A stretch of 56,175 bases of DNA, taken from assembly GCA_038251325.1 (NCBI GenBank), contig JBBSBL010000010.1, forward strand, positions 1-56,175, given 5' to 3'. Source of the DNA: JBBSBL01 sp038251325 (GTDB taxonomy: Bacteria > Actinomycetota > Thermoleophilia > Solirubrobacterales > Solirubrobacteraceae). Of the stretch, positions 42,916 to 51,569 are shown in pieces; positions within the stretch are counted from its first letter, which is position 1, and each line of letters opens with the position of its first letter. Under the pieces are notes generated by a model, which was given only the letters and a program-made list of their open reading frames with translations, did not search any database and had not been told where the DNA came from. Position numbers and translations under genes: made by a program.

Positions 42916-43848
42916 TCACGGCAGGCCCGCGGCGAGCTCCAGAGCGAGCTCGCCCACCGCCCCGCGGTCGAGCGCCCCGCGGAAGAGGAAAGGCAGCGTG
43001 ACCACCGGCGCCCGGGCGCCGCGCCGCAGGCGGCGCAGCTGGCCCTGCTGGGCCTGGACCCGGGCGGACTGGGCGCCCGCGGCCGTGCCGGCGGCCCGCA
43101 CCGCCGGCGACCCCGCGCCCGCGGTCTTGCCCACCCGCTCGAGCTCGGGCGCCGTGAAGCGGCGCGGGAAGAGGCCGTTGAGCACGATCGCGTCCAGCGG
43201 GCGGCCGATCGCGTCCGGCAGACGATCCTCAAGCTCGAGGGTCTCGCTTACGGGCATCTCCTCCGGGGTGGCCACCGCGAGGTAGCCGGCGCGCGCCGGG
43301 TCGCGCAGGAAGTCGGACACGCGGTCGGCCTGGGCTCGGATCGGCCCGACCCGCGCGAGGTCGGCGAAGGTCCGCGGCGTGCGCAACATCCCGATGCCGT
43401 GCCCGGAGGCCGGGGCGTCGACGACCACGAGGTCGTAGCCCCGGGCGTCGCGGTCCCAGCGCCGCGGCTGCGCGAGCTCCCAGGCCTTGGTGATCGTCAC
43501 CAGCTCCTTGGCGCCGGGCGCCGCGGCCACGAAGTACGAGAAGGCCCGGCTCTGGGACAGCACGCGCACCAGCGTGCCGCCGATCTGCGTCGCGAGCCAT
43601 TCCTCGAGCGCGGCCTGGGGGTCGATCGAGGTCGCGTACACGTCGTCGGCGACCTCCGTCTCGGTGCCCGGGCCGACGTCCTCGCGGCCCAGCAGCCGGC
43701 CGAGGCGGGTCTGCTCGGCGACCTCGCACAGGACGGCGCGCCGGCCGCGAGCGGCGGCGGCGAGCGCCAGCGCGACCGCGACCGTGCTCTTGCCGACGCC
43801 GCCCTTGCCCGTCACGTAGACGAGGTCGCGGTCGAGGAGGGCGCTCAC
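42916..43848 (-). CDS. ArsA/GET3-like ATPase
   Basis: 310 residues. SIMIBI ATPase with deviant Walker A GKGGVGKSTVAVALAL at about 14-29. VVVDAPASGHGIGML is the switch/Walker B region and CEVAEQTRLGRLLG an ArsA-like helix. It lacks the second ATPase half of arsenite pumps and shows no membrane-insertion cargo motif I can name. Actinobacteria often carry two such genes side by side; here I see only one. The GTG at 43848 is divergent from the squalene/phytoene synthase gene, with a CATCCT -10-like box 7 bases upstream. Confidence 0.8.
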   Translation of the reverse strand: MSALLDRDLVYVTGKGGVGKSTVAVALALAAAARGRRAVLCEVAEQTRLGRLLGREDVGPGTETEVADDVYATSIDPQAALEEWLATQIGGTLVRVLSQSRAFSYFVAAAPGAKELVTITKAWELAQPRRWDRDARGYDLVVVDAPASGHGIGMLRTPRTFADLARVGPIRAQADRVSDFLRDPARAGYLAVATPEEMPVSETLELEDRLPDAIGRPLDAIVLNGLFPRRFTAPELERVGKTAGAGSPAVRAAGTAAGAQSARVQAQQGQLRRLRRGARAPVVTLPFLFRGALDRGAVGELALELAAGLP

Positions 43849-43915
43849 CTCTGGCAGGATGCCAGCCAGACCGACGGCGCCGCCGGCGTGCGTCCGCCGC
43901 GTGCCAGGCTGCGTG

Positions 43916-44803
43916 ATGACCCTTCGAGGAGAGATGGACGAGATCGAGCCGCGGCTCCACGCCGCCTACGAGGCGTGCCGGCGTCTGCACCGCCGCCACG
44001 ACCCGACCTACTACTGGGCCACGCGCCGCCTGCCGGCCGACGTGCGGCCCGCCGTCCACGCGCTCTACGGGTTCGTGCGGACCGCGGACGAGATCGTCGA
44101 CGGCCCGCGGCGGCCGGCCGATCCGGCGGCCCGACGCGCTGCGCTCGACCGGCTCGAGGGCGAGCTGAGCGACGGGATGGCCGGCGGCGGGTCGCGCCAT
44201 CCGGCGGTCGTCGCGCTCGTTGACGCCGGCCGTCGCCACGATCTGCCGCTCGGCGAGCTGAGCGTCTACATGCGCTCGATGCGCTCGGACTGCGGCCCGG
44301 TGCGGATCGCCGACTGGGGCGAGCTCGTCGACTACATGCAGGGCAGCGCCGGATCCGTGGGGCGCATCATGGCGCCGCTGCTCGGCGCGCCGCCCGAGCG
44401 CCACGAGAGCTTCGCGCGCCTCGGGTTGGCCTTCCAGCTCACGAACTTCATCCGCGACGTGCGCGAGGACTTCGCCCTGGACCGGCTCTACCTGCCGGAG
44501 GAGGACCGACGGCGCCACGGGGTGCGGGAGGACGACATCGCCCGCGGTCGCGCGACGCCGGCCTTCCGCTCGCTGGTCGCCGAGCAGGTGGGTCGGGCGC
44601 GGGCGCTGTTCGTCGACGGCGAGCCCGGCGGGGCCGCCGTCGCGCCGCAGGTGCGGCGCGGGATCGCGCTCGCGCGCGCGGTCTACGTCGGGGTGCTCGA
44701 CCGCGTCGAGGCGATCGGGTTCGACGTGCTGCGCCGCCGGACGAGCCTGCCGCCCTGGGCTCTGGCGGGGGCCGTGGCCCACGGCCTGCGCGGCGCGGCG
44801 TGA
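43916..44803 (+). CDS. Squalene/phytoene synthase family protein
   Basis: 295 residues. It condenses two prenyl diphosphates head-to-head. The first Asp-rich motif is VRTADEIVDG, and the second is FIRDVREDFALDRLYLPEED (DxxxD). RDPTYYW-like HRRHDPTYYWATRRLP opens the domain. ATG 43916 has a CAGGCT box 5 bases upstream. ATG 43934 has GAGGAG too close in front, and 43859 is also possible. It is coupled by GTGA to a geranylgeranyl-reductase-like flavoprotein, so membrane isoprenoid (hopanoid, squalene or carotenoid) synthesis is likely. Confidence 0.85.
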   Translation: MTLRGEMDEIEPRLHAAYEACRRLHRRHDPTYYWATRRLPADVRPAVHALYGFVRTADEIVDGPRRPADPAARRAALDRLEGELSDGMAGGGSRHPAVVALVDAGRRHDLPLGELSVYMRSMRSDCGPVRIADWGELVDYMQGSAGSVGRIMAPLLGAPPERHESFARLGLAFQLTNFIRDVREDFALDRLYLPEEDRRRHGVREDDIARGRATPAFRSLVAEQVGRARALFVDGEPGGAAVAPQVRRGIALARAVYVGVLDRVEAIGFDVLRRRTSLPPWALAGAVAHGLRGAA

Positions 44804-45969
44804 CCCGCCGGGCCACGGCCCGCGGAGCGGAGCGGACCTCGCTCGAGGGCGAGCGCGCCGACGTCCTGATCTGCGGCGCGAGCTTCGCCGGCCTGGCCGT
44901 GGCCCGCGAGCTGGCCGGCGCCGGGGTCGACGTCCTGGTGGTCGACCGCTACGAGATCGGCGAGCGGCAGACCTCCGCCTGCGCGGCGCCGACGCCGTGG
45001 CTGCGCGCGATGGGCGTCGAGGCGGCGATCCGGCAGGAGATCCCCTGCATGCGCTTCGCCACGCCCCACGGCGCCGCGCGCTACCGGCTGCCGTGGAGCT
45101 GGTCGGCCTTCGACTACCGCGAGCTGTGCGCCGGGCTGTGGGCGCAACGCGGCGCGGGGCGGTTCGAGACCGCGAAGGTCGAGGGCCGGGGCCCGCGCGA
45201 GGCGACCGGCGACCTCGCCGTCCACACCGACCGCGGCACGCTGCGGGCTCCGATCGTCGTCGACGCGCTCGGGTGGCGCCGGGTCCTGGCCGGCGAGGGC
45301 TACCAGCCGCCCGAGGCGCCGCTCTCCCGTGGCCTGGAGGTCCACCCGCGCGACCCGCGCGGCGTCGACCTCGAGGTCTGGGTCGACCGCTCGCTCGTGC
45401 GCCGCGGCTACGGCTGGAGCGTCCCGGCCGCCGGCGAGCGGCGCGTGGGGGTGGGGAGCTACGAGCCGCGCGACCACGTCAAGGCCCCGACGCGCGAGCT
45501 GGCGGCGCGCCTCGGCGCCGACGCGGTCGCCTGGCAGGGAAACTGGTTCCCCCACCGCCTGCGCGACGCTGGCGACGGCGAGGTCTTCTTCGTCGGCGAC
45601 AGCGCCGGCCACTGCTTCCCGCTTTCGGGCGAGGGCATCCGCACCGCCTTCTACTTCGGGATCGCGGCGGGCCGCGAGATCCGCGCGGCGCTGGCCGGCG
45701 TGCGCTCGCCGGAGGCGGCGCTCGAGCGCTACACGGCCTTCAGCGCCGCGCACGCTTCGGCGTTCCGGGTGGCTCTCGCGCTGCAGCGGGCGATCCCGGC
45801 GCTCCCGCCGCGGGTGCTCACCGCGGCGCTGCGCGTGCTGGGCCGCCGGCGCCTCGTCGACCGCGCGTTCGGCTGGTACCTGGACCAGGCGCCGCCGTCG
45901 TTCGCCGAGGCGGTCCCGGCACCGGCCGCTTCGGCTAAAGCGCCCTCGCCGGTCCCAGCGGGGGCATAA
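44800..45969 (+). CDS. Geranylgeranyl-reductase-like FAD oxidoreductase
   Basis: 389 residues. FAD-binding DVLICGASFAGLAVARELAGAG, then VVDRYEIG, and VFFVGDSAGHCFPLSGEGIRTAFYFG (the GDSAG segment that binds FAD in geranylgeranyl reductases and related hydroxylases). It is translationally coupled to the squalene/phytoene synthase, suggesting it reduces or oxidises the prenyl product. A C-terminal Pro/Ala tail is unconserved. The TAA stop overlaps the first arm of repeat copy C. Confidence 0.8.
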   Translation: MTRRATARGAERTSLEGERADVLICGASFAGLAVARELAGAGVDVLVVDRYEIGERQTSACAAPTPWLRAMGVEAAIRQEIPCMRFATPHGAARYRLPWSWSAFDYRELCAGLWAQRGAGRFETAKVEGRGPREATGDLAVHTDRGTLRAPIVVDALGWRRVLAGEGYQPPEAPLSRGLEVHPRDPRGVDLEVWVDRSLVRRGYGWSVPAAGERRVGVGSYEPRDHVKAPTRELAARLGADAVAWQGNWFPHRLRDAGDGEVFFVGDSAGHCFPLSGEGIRTAFYFGIAAGREIRAALAGVRSPEAALERYTAFSAAHASAFRVALALQRAIPALPPRVLTAALRVLGRRRLVDRAFGWYLDQAPPSFAEAVPAPAASAKAPSPVPAGA

Positions 45970-46039
45970 GCCGGGACCCGCCCCGGCTGAACGCCGACGT
46001 GTCCCGGCTGGTGCCCGCAGGGCGGGCACAGGCCGGGAC
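45969..46039. repeat. Palindromic repeat, copy C (compound)
   Basis: AGCCGGGAC (45969-45977) pairs with GTCCCGGCT (46001-46009), which can alternatively pair with GGCCGGGAC (46031-46039). Between the last two arms, GTGCCCGC (46011-46018) and GCGGGCAC (46022-46029) form an inner perfect 8-bp stem with an AGG loop. The result is one long hairpin, or two mutually exclusive ones, between convergent genes. Confidence 0.65.
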
Positions 46040-46074
46040 GCGATGTCCCCGGGGCCGCTGGTCCACCCAGGCGC

Positions 46075-47295
46075 TCAGCGCGCCGGGTCGGCCGGCACCT
46101 CGGGTGCGGGCGACTGCTCGGGCTCGGCCGGGGCGCCTGGGTACCCGGCGACGGCGAGCCTCGAACGCGGGACGACGCGCCCGAGGACGACCACCGTGCC
46201 CGCCAGCAGGATCGCGAGCAGGGCGAACGGGACCGCGTCACCGCCGGCCTCGCCCAGGCCGCCGCCCCCGGAGGCGCCGAGCGTCTGGCCGCCGGCCCAC
46301 GCGAGGTTGCCCAGCGCGTAGGCGAGCCCGAGGTCCAGCCCCTCCGCCTCCGCGGCGTCGCCGAGCAGCGCGGTCGCCGGGGCGAACAGCATCCCGAAGA
46401 TCACGCCGGAGACGACGACGAGCGCGGCGAGCAGCCACCACGGCGTGAGCCAGGGTGCCAGCAGCGCGAAGACGATCGTGCCGGCCAGCCCGGCCCGGAT
46501 CGGGCCGTGGCGGCCCCGACGGTCCGACGCCCGCCCGATCCAGCGCGCCATCAGCGCCTCCAGCGCCGCGGAGGCGACGAACGTCGCGCTGATCGCCACC
46601 GTGCCCGCGCCGAGCGCGTCCAGCCGCAGGGGCACGAGGACCTCGAGCACCCCGAAGACCATCGCCGGGAGCAGCACGAGCCACATCGCGCCGAGGACCG
46701 CGGGGCGCCGCGCGGTGGCGAAGAGGAAGCGCAGCGGCTGCCGCGGCCCCGGGTCGGCGGCGGGGGTCCGAAGCACCCACACCGACAGCGCGAGCGTGAG
46801 CACGGCCGTGGAAGCGAATACCGGCTCGGGGCCGATGCCCACGGCGAGCCCGCCGATCGCGGGGCCGATCAGGGCGCCGAAGATCGCCGCGCCGAGTGCC
46901 GCTCCCGTCATCTCCCCGCGCCGCTCCGCGGGCGCCGCCCCGACGAGCCACGCCAGCGCGCCCGCCCACGAGCACGCGCCGGCCACGCCCTGGACGAACC
47001 GCGCAAGGTCGAGCAGCACGACGTCCTGCGCGAAGGCGAAGACCACGCTGGCGACCCCGAGGAGGTTCAGCCCCACGAGCACCGTCGGCTTGACGCCGAC
47101 GCGCGCCGCCAGGATCCCGCTGGGGATCGCGAACAGCAGCGTGCCGGCCGGATAGGCCGCGGTGAGGACGCCGGCCTCGCCCTTGCTCAGCCCGAGCCGG
47201 TCGGTGTAGTAGGGCAGGATCGGCGCGATCGCCGCATAGAAGATCGTGTCGACGAAGAGGACGGCGCAGGCGAGCAGGACGAGGCGGCGCAACAC
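46075..47295 (-). CDS. Major facilitator superfamily transporter
   Basis: 406 residues with about 12 membrane segments. MFS features are PYYTDRLGLSKGEAGVLTAAYPAGTLLFAIPSGILAARVGVKPT (loop 2-3 region) and a duplicated RASDRRGRHGPIRAGL loop in the C half. DLARFVQGVAGACSWAGALAWL is a motif seen in drug-efflux members. The substrate is unknown. GTG 47295 is chosen because a TAGCAT box lies 8 bases upstream. It is divergent from hisIE. Confidence 0.85.
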   Translation of the reverse strand: MLRRLVLLACAVLFVDTIFYAAIAPILPYYTDRLGLSKGEAGVLTAAYPAGTLLFAIPSGILAARVGVKPTVLVGLNLLGVASVVFAFAQDVVLLDLARFVQGVAGACSWAGALAWLVGAAPAERRGEMTGAALGAAIFGALIGPAIGGLAVGIGPEPVFASTAVLTLALSVWVLRTPAADPGPRQPLRFLFATARRPAVLGAMWLVLLPAMVFGVLEVLVPLRLDALGAGTVAISATFVASAALEALMARWIGRASDRRGRHGPIRAGLAGTIVFALLAPWLTPWWLLAALVVVSGVIFGMLFAPATALLGDAAEAEGLDLGLAYALGNLAWAGGQTLGASGGGGLGEAGGDAVPFALLAILLAGTVVVLGRVVPRSRLAVAGYPGAPAEPEQSPAPEVPADPAR

Positions 47296-47303
47296 GTCGC
47301 CCG

Positions 47304-47309
47304 ATGCTA
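47304..47309 (-). promoter_or_regulatory. -10 box TAGCAT of the MFS gene
   Basis: The minus-strand TAGCAT ends 8 bases before GTG 47295. Confidence 0.45.
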
Positions 47310-47358
47310 GATCAGCGCTTCCGCCACCCACCCGTCCCGCGAGCGGGGGGACCGGTCC

Positions 47359-47364
47359 TAAGAT
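47359..47364 (+). promoter_or_regulatory. -10 box TAAGAT of hisIE-trpE-trpG
   Basis: TAAGAT ends 7 bases before GTG 47372. A leaderless mRNA leaves no room for a trp leader peptide or attenuator. Confidence 0.5.
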
Positions 47365-47371
47365 CCTCGGC

Positions 47372-47986
47372 GTGCCCGGCGATCCCAACATCCGCTTCGA
47401 CGCCCACGGCCTCGTGCCGTGCGTCGTCCAGGACTGGGCGACCGGCGAGGTTCTCACCCTGGCCTACATGAACGCCGAGGCGCTGCGACGCACGCGCGAG
47501 ACCGGCGAGGTCCACCTCTGGAGCCGCTCGCGCGGGGAGCAGTGGCACAAGGGCGCGACGAGCGGGAACACTCAGGCGGTCCGCGCCCTGCGGGTCGACT
47601 GCGACGGCGACGCCGTGCTCGCGCTCGTCGAGCCGGCCGGCCCCGCCTGCCACACCGGTGAGCGGACGTGCTTCCACCAGGGCGAGACCGGGGCCCGCGC
47701 CCCGCACGAGGCGCTCCCCGACCTCGAGCGCACGCTCGCCGATCGTGCGCGCGAGCGCCCCTCGGGCTCCTACACCGCCGCCCTGCTCGCCGACCCGCCG
47801 CGCGTGGGGGCCAAGGTCCGCGAGGAGGCCGAGGAGGTCGCCCGGGCCGCCCGCGAGGAGTCCGACGAGCGCGTGGCCGAGGAGTCCGCCGATCTGCTCT
47901 ACCACCTGCTCGTGCTCCTGCGCTCCCGCGACCTCGCGCTCGCCGACCCCGAAGGCGTCCTCGATGGCCGTCGCACGTCCGGCTGA
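47372..47986 (+). CDS. hisIE: Bifunctional phosphoribosyl-AMP cyclohydrolase / phosphoribosyl-ATP pyrophosphatase
   Basis: 204 residues. Histidine steps 2 and 3 in one protein. The HisI half (1-115) has LTLAYMNAEALRRTRETGEVHLWSRSRGEQWHKGATSGNTQ and the zinc Cys in DCDGDA, PACHTG and RTCF. The HisE half (about 120-200) has SYTAALLADPPRVGAKVREEAEEV and EESADLLYHLLVLL. It overlaps trpE by 23 bases, linking histidine and tryptophan synthesis in one transcript. Confidence 0.95.
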   Translation: MPGDPNIRFDAHGLVPCVVQDWATGEVLTLAYMNAEALRRTRETGEVHLWSRSRGEQWHKGATSGNTQAVRALRVDCDGDAVLALVEPAGPACHTGERTCFHQGETGARAPHEALPDLERTLADRARERPSGSYTAALLADPPRVGAKVREEAEEVARAAREESDERVAEESADLLYHLLVLLRSRDLALADPEGVLDGRRTSG

Positions 47987-49451
47987 CCCCGCGGCGCCCG
48001 CCGCCGCGATCACGCCGACGCTCGAGGAGGTACGGGAGCTCGCGCGGCGCCACACGCTGATCCCGGTCCGCGAGACGTTTGTCGAGGACTGCGAGACGCC
48101 CGTGTCCGCCTTCCTCAAGCTCCGCGAGGACGGCCCGGCCTTCCTGCTCGAGTCCGCCGACCAGGGCCAGCGCGTCGGGCGCTACTCGTTCATCGGATTC
48201 CGGCCGCGCGACGTGATCCGCTGGTCGCTCGGCGACCCGGGCGACCCCTACGCGCTCGCCGCCCAGGCGACGGGCGCCCACGACGTCGCGCCGGTCGGCG
48301 ACCTCCCGCCGTTCGCGGGCGGCGCGGTCGGGTGCTTCGGCTACGACCTCGTCCGCACCGTCGAGCCGCTCGGCGCGCCCAACCCGGATCCGCTCGGGAT
48401 CCCGGACCTCGCGCTCATGCTCTCCGACACGCTCGTCGTCTTCGACCACCTCAAGCACACGGTCACGGTGCTGGCCAACGTGCTTCCGGCCGACGGCCCC
48501 GTCGAGGACTCCTACCGCGCCGCGCTCGAGGCGATCGCCGAGGTGCGCCGCCGGCTCGCCGGGCCGGTGCCGCCGGCCGGCCCGACCGCGGGGGCGGCAC
48601 GCGCGATGCCGGAGTTCCGCTCGAACCTCGAGCGCGCGGAGTTCGAGGCGATGGTCGCCCGCATCGTCCGCTACGTCCACGCGGGCGACGCCTTCCAGGT
48701 GGTTCCCTCACAGCGCTGGTCGGCCGAGGTGCCGATCGAGGCCTTCTCGATCTACCGCGGGCTGCGGGCGGTCAACCCGAGCCCGTACATGTACTTCCTC
48801 GACTTCGGGGACTTCGAGATCGCCGGCGCGAGCCCCGAGCCGCTGCTCACCGTCCAGGGGAACCGCGTGTCCACCCGGCCGGTCGCCGGCACCAAGTCGC
48901 GCGGCGCCACCGCCGAGGAGGACGCCGCGATCGCCGGCGAGCTCCTCGCCGACGAGAAGGAGCGCGCCGAGCACGTGATGCTCGTCGACCTCGGCCGCAA
49001 CGACCTCGGCCGCGTCTGCGAGTACGGCACGGTCGAGGTCGAGGAGTTCATGGCGGTCGAGACCTACTCGCACGTCATGCACATCGTCTCCTCGGTCGCC
49101 GGCCGCCTGCGCGAGGGGATCGGCGCCCTCGACGCGCTGCGCTCGGTGCTCCCGGCCGGCACGCTCTCCGGCGCGCCGAAGGTCCGCGCGATGCAGATCA
49201 TCGACGAGCTCGAGCCGGTCAAGCGGGGCGGCTACGGCGGCGCGATCGGCTACGCGAGCTACACCGGGGACCTCGACACCTGCATCCACATCCGCACCGT
49301 CGTCGTCAAGGACGGGGTGGCGCACGTCCAGGCCGGCGGCGGGACGGTCGCCGACGCCCGCCCGGACTACGAGTACGAGGAGTCGGTGGCGAAGGCCCGC
49401 GCGGTGCTCGGCGCGGTCGAGCTCGCGGTCGGCCAGCGGGGGTGGCCGTGA
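47964..49451 (+). CDS. trpE: Anthranilate synthase component I
   Basis: 495 residues. TrpE makes anthranilate from chorismate using ammonia from TrpG. The N-terminal regulatory region contains LLESADQGQRVGRYSFIG, close to the LLESx Trp-feedback element. The catalytic half has QVVPSQRW, PSPYMYFLDFGDFEIAGASPEPL, RPVAGTKSRG, DLGRNDLGRVCEYG and GTLSGAPKVRAMQIIDELE. ATG 47964 lies inside hisIE. The stop overlaps trpG by GTGA. Confidence 0.96.
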   Translation: MAVARPADPAAPAAAITPTLEEVRELARRHTLIPVRETFVEDCETPVSAFLKLREDGPAFLLESADQGQRVGRYSFIGFRPRDVIRWSLGDPGDPYALAAQATGAHDVAPVGDLPPFAGGAVGCFGYDLVRTVEPLGAPNPDPLGIPDLALMLSDTLVVFDHLKHTVTVLANVLPADGPVEDSYRAALEAIAEVRRRLAGPVPPAGPTAGAARAMPEFRSNLERAEFEAMVARIVRYVHAGDAFQVVPSQRWSAEVPIEAFSIYRGLRAVNPSPYMYFLDFGDFEIAGASPEPLLTVQGNRVSTRPVAGTKSRGATAEEDAAIAGELLADEKERAEHVMLVDLGRNDLGRVCEYGTVEVEEFMAVETYSHVMHIVSSVAGRLREGIGALDALRSVLPAGTLSGAPKVRAMQIIDELEPVKRGGYGGAIGYASYTGDLDTCIHIRTVVVKDGVAHVQAGGGTVADARPDYEYEESVAKARAVLGAVELAVGQRGWP

Positions 49452-50053
49452 GGATCCTCGTCGTCGACAACTACGACTCCTTCACCTACAACCTCGTCCA
49501 GTACCTCGGCGAGCTCGGCGGCGAGATCGAGGTCGTGCGCAACGACCGCGCGGAGGTCGGGGACCTGCTCGTCCGCGGCTACGACCGCGTCGTCGTCTCG
49601 CCGGGGCCGTGCACGCCTGACCAGGCCGGCATCAGCCTGGAGGTCGTGCGCCGGTTCCCGGAGGCCCGCATCCCGACGCTCGGGGTCTGCCTGGGTCACC
49701 AGGCGCTCGCGCAGGCCTTCGGCGGCCGCGTGATCCAGGGAACCCCGGTCCACGGGAAGACCGCCGAGATCGCCCACGAAGGCCATGGCGTCTACGCCGG
49801 CCTGCCGCCGCGGCTGGTCGTCGGCCGCTATCACTCGCTCGTCGTCGACCCGGATGCACACGGCGACCTGGAGGTCACCGCGCGCGGCGGGGACGTCGTG
49901 ATGGGCCTGCGCCACCGAGCGCTCCCGGCCGAGGGCGTCCAGTTCCACCCCGAGTCGGTGCTCACCGAGCACGGGATGGACCTGCTGCGCAACTTCGTCG
50001 GCGTCGAGCCGGCGGTGCCGGTGATCGCGGGGACGGGGCGGGCGGGCCCGTAG
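49448..50053 (+). CDS. trpG: Anthranilate synthase component II (glutamine amidotransferase)
   Basis: 201 residues. VDNYDSFTYNLVQYLGELG opens the class I amidotransferase. The oxyanion region is SPGPCTPDQAG, the nucleophile is in GVCLGHQALA (Cys), and the His/Glu pair is in VQFHPESVLTEHG. In many bacteria the same subunit also serves 4-amino-4-deoxychorismate synthase. It starts at GTG 49448 overlapping trpE. An antisense gene separates it from trpD. Confidence 0.95.
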   Translation: MRILVVDNYDSFTYNLVQYLGELGGEIEVVRNDRAEVGDLLVRGYDRVVVSPGPCTPDQAGISLEVVRRFPEARIPTLGVCLGHQALAQAFGGRVIQGTPVHGKTAEIAHEGHGVYAGLPPRLVVGRYHSLVVDPDAHGDLEVTARGGDVVMGLRHRALPAEGVQFHPESVLTEHGMDLLRNFVGVEPAVPVIAGTGRAGP

Positions 50054-50069
50054 TTCGGCTCGCGACGGC

Positions 50070-51470
50070 CTACTCCACCCCCGCCCGCTCCCGCCCCAGC
50101 ACCGCCCGCGCTGCGGCGACGATCGCGCCCACGGACCGGTCGGCGTCGGCCTCGGTGGTCGACCAGTTGCTCACCGAGATGCGGATCGCGTCGCGCCCCT
50201 GCCACGTCGTGCCCCCGAGCCAGCAGATCCCGTCCTCCTGGACACGGCGGATGACCTCCCACCCCGCCGCGTCGTCGTCGCCGACGCGGACGAGCACCTG
50301 GTTCAGGACCACGTCATTCACGACCTCGAGGCCGGGCTCGGCGTCGAGCGCCGCGGCCATCCGTGCCGCGAGCTCGCAGCAGCGCTCGACGAGGTCCGTC
50401 ACCCCCCGGCGTCCGAGCGAGCGCAGCGCCGCGTACACCGTGATCCCGCGGGCACGGCGCGACATCTCCGGGGCCCAGTCGAACCCCCAGCGCTCCTCGG
50501 AGTCACCGACCGGTAGATAGGCGGCGGACATCGTCATCGCCGCGCGGTGCGGCGCCGGGTCCGCAACGGCGACCACGCCGCAGTCGTAGGGGACGTTCAG
50601 CCACTTGTGGGCGTCGGTCGCCCACGAGTCCGCTTCCGCCATGCCCGCGACCAGCGGCGCCAGGCGCGGGCTCGCGGCCGCCCACAGGCCGAAGGCGCCG
50701 TCGACGTGGCACCACGCGCCGTGCTCGTGCGCCGCCGCGATCACGTCGTCGAGCGGATCGACGGCGCCGCTGTCCACGTTGCCGGCCTGGGCGCAGACGA
50801 TCGCGGGGCCCGAGCCTCGCGCCAGCGCGTCGCGGAGCGCGTCCGCCCGCATCCGCCCGTGCGCGTCGAGCGGGACCCGCACCGCCGCGGCGCGACCGAT
50901 CCCCAGCAGCCGCAGCGCGGTGAAGATCGTGACGTGCGCCTCCTCGCCGACGAGCACCCGCAGCGGCGGCGCGCCGCCCAGGCCGTCGGCCTCGACGTCC
51001 CAGCCAACCCGGCGCAAGACCTCGTGGCGCGCCGCGGCCAGTGCCGTGAAGTTCGCCATCTGGCCGCCGGTCACGAAGCCGACGCTCGCGCCCGGGGGAA
51101 GGCCGAGGAGCTCGCGGAGCCAGCCCGCGGCCACCTCCTCGATCACGGCCGCGGCCGGCGAGGCGGGCCAGCCGCCGCCGTTCTGGTCCCACGCGCTCGT
51201 GAGCCAGTCGGCGCCAAGCGCCGCGGGCAGCGCGCCGCCGATGACGAACCCGAAGTACCGCGGCCCGGGCGTCGCCACGAGGCCGCCGTCCGCGTCGCGC
51301 GCGAGGTCCTCGATCACCCGGACGGGATCGACGCCGTCGGCGGCCAGCTCGCGACCGAGCGTGCCACGCAGCGCCTCGAGCGACGCGGTCGCCCCCACGT
51401 GCTGCTCCGAGAGCGACGCGAGGTGGGCGGCGGAGAGCTCCGCTGTCCGCCGCAGCAGCTGATCGTCCAT
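50070..51470 (-). CDS. PLP-dependent decarboxylase (aromatic amino acid decarboxylase-like)
   Basis: 466 residues, group II decarboxylase fold. Motifs are TPGPRYFGFVIGG, GFVTGGQMANFTALAAARHEVL, CAQAGNVDSGAVDPLDDV, CHVDGAFGLWAA (PLP Asp), and SWATDAHKWLNVPYDCG with the Schiff-base Lys. The C-terminal half ends ISVSNWSTTEADADRS. GGAGG lies just before ATG 51470. Its location inside the trp cluster (convergent with trpG, divergent from trpD) makes tryptophan or another aromatic amino acid a possible substrate, but this is inference. Confidence 0.85.
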   Translation of the reverse strand: MDDQLLRRTAELSAAHLASLSEQHVGATASLEALRGTLGRELAADGVDPVRVIEDLARDADGGLVATPGPRYFGFVIGGALPAALGADWLTSAWDQNGGGWPASPAAAVIEEVAAGWLRELLGLPPGASVGFVTGGQMANFTALAAARHEVLRRVGWDVEADGLGGAPPLRVLVGEEAHVTIFTALRLLGIGRAAAVRVPLDAHGRMRADALRDALARGSGPAIVCAQAGNVDSGAVDPLDDVIAAAHEHGAWCHVDGAFGLWAAASPRLAPLVAGMAEADSWATDAHKWLNVPYDCGVVAVADPAPHRAAMTMSAAYLPVGDSEERWGFDWAPEMSRRARGITVYAALRSLGRRGVTDLVERCCELAARMAAALDAEPGLEVVNDVVLNQVLVRVGDDDAAGWEVIRRVQEDGICWLGGTTWQGRDAIRISVSNWSTTEADADRSVGAIVAAARAVLGRERAGVE

Positions 51471-51569
51471 CGTCTCGCCTCCTCGTCGGCCCGGGGGGCG
51501 ATTCTGCCACGATGGCCGCCGCCCGGACGGCGGGGCGCCGCCCCGGCGCCCGACCGCCCCGACCCCACC

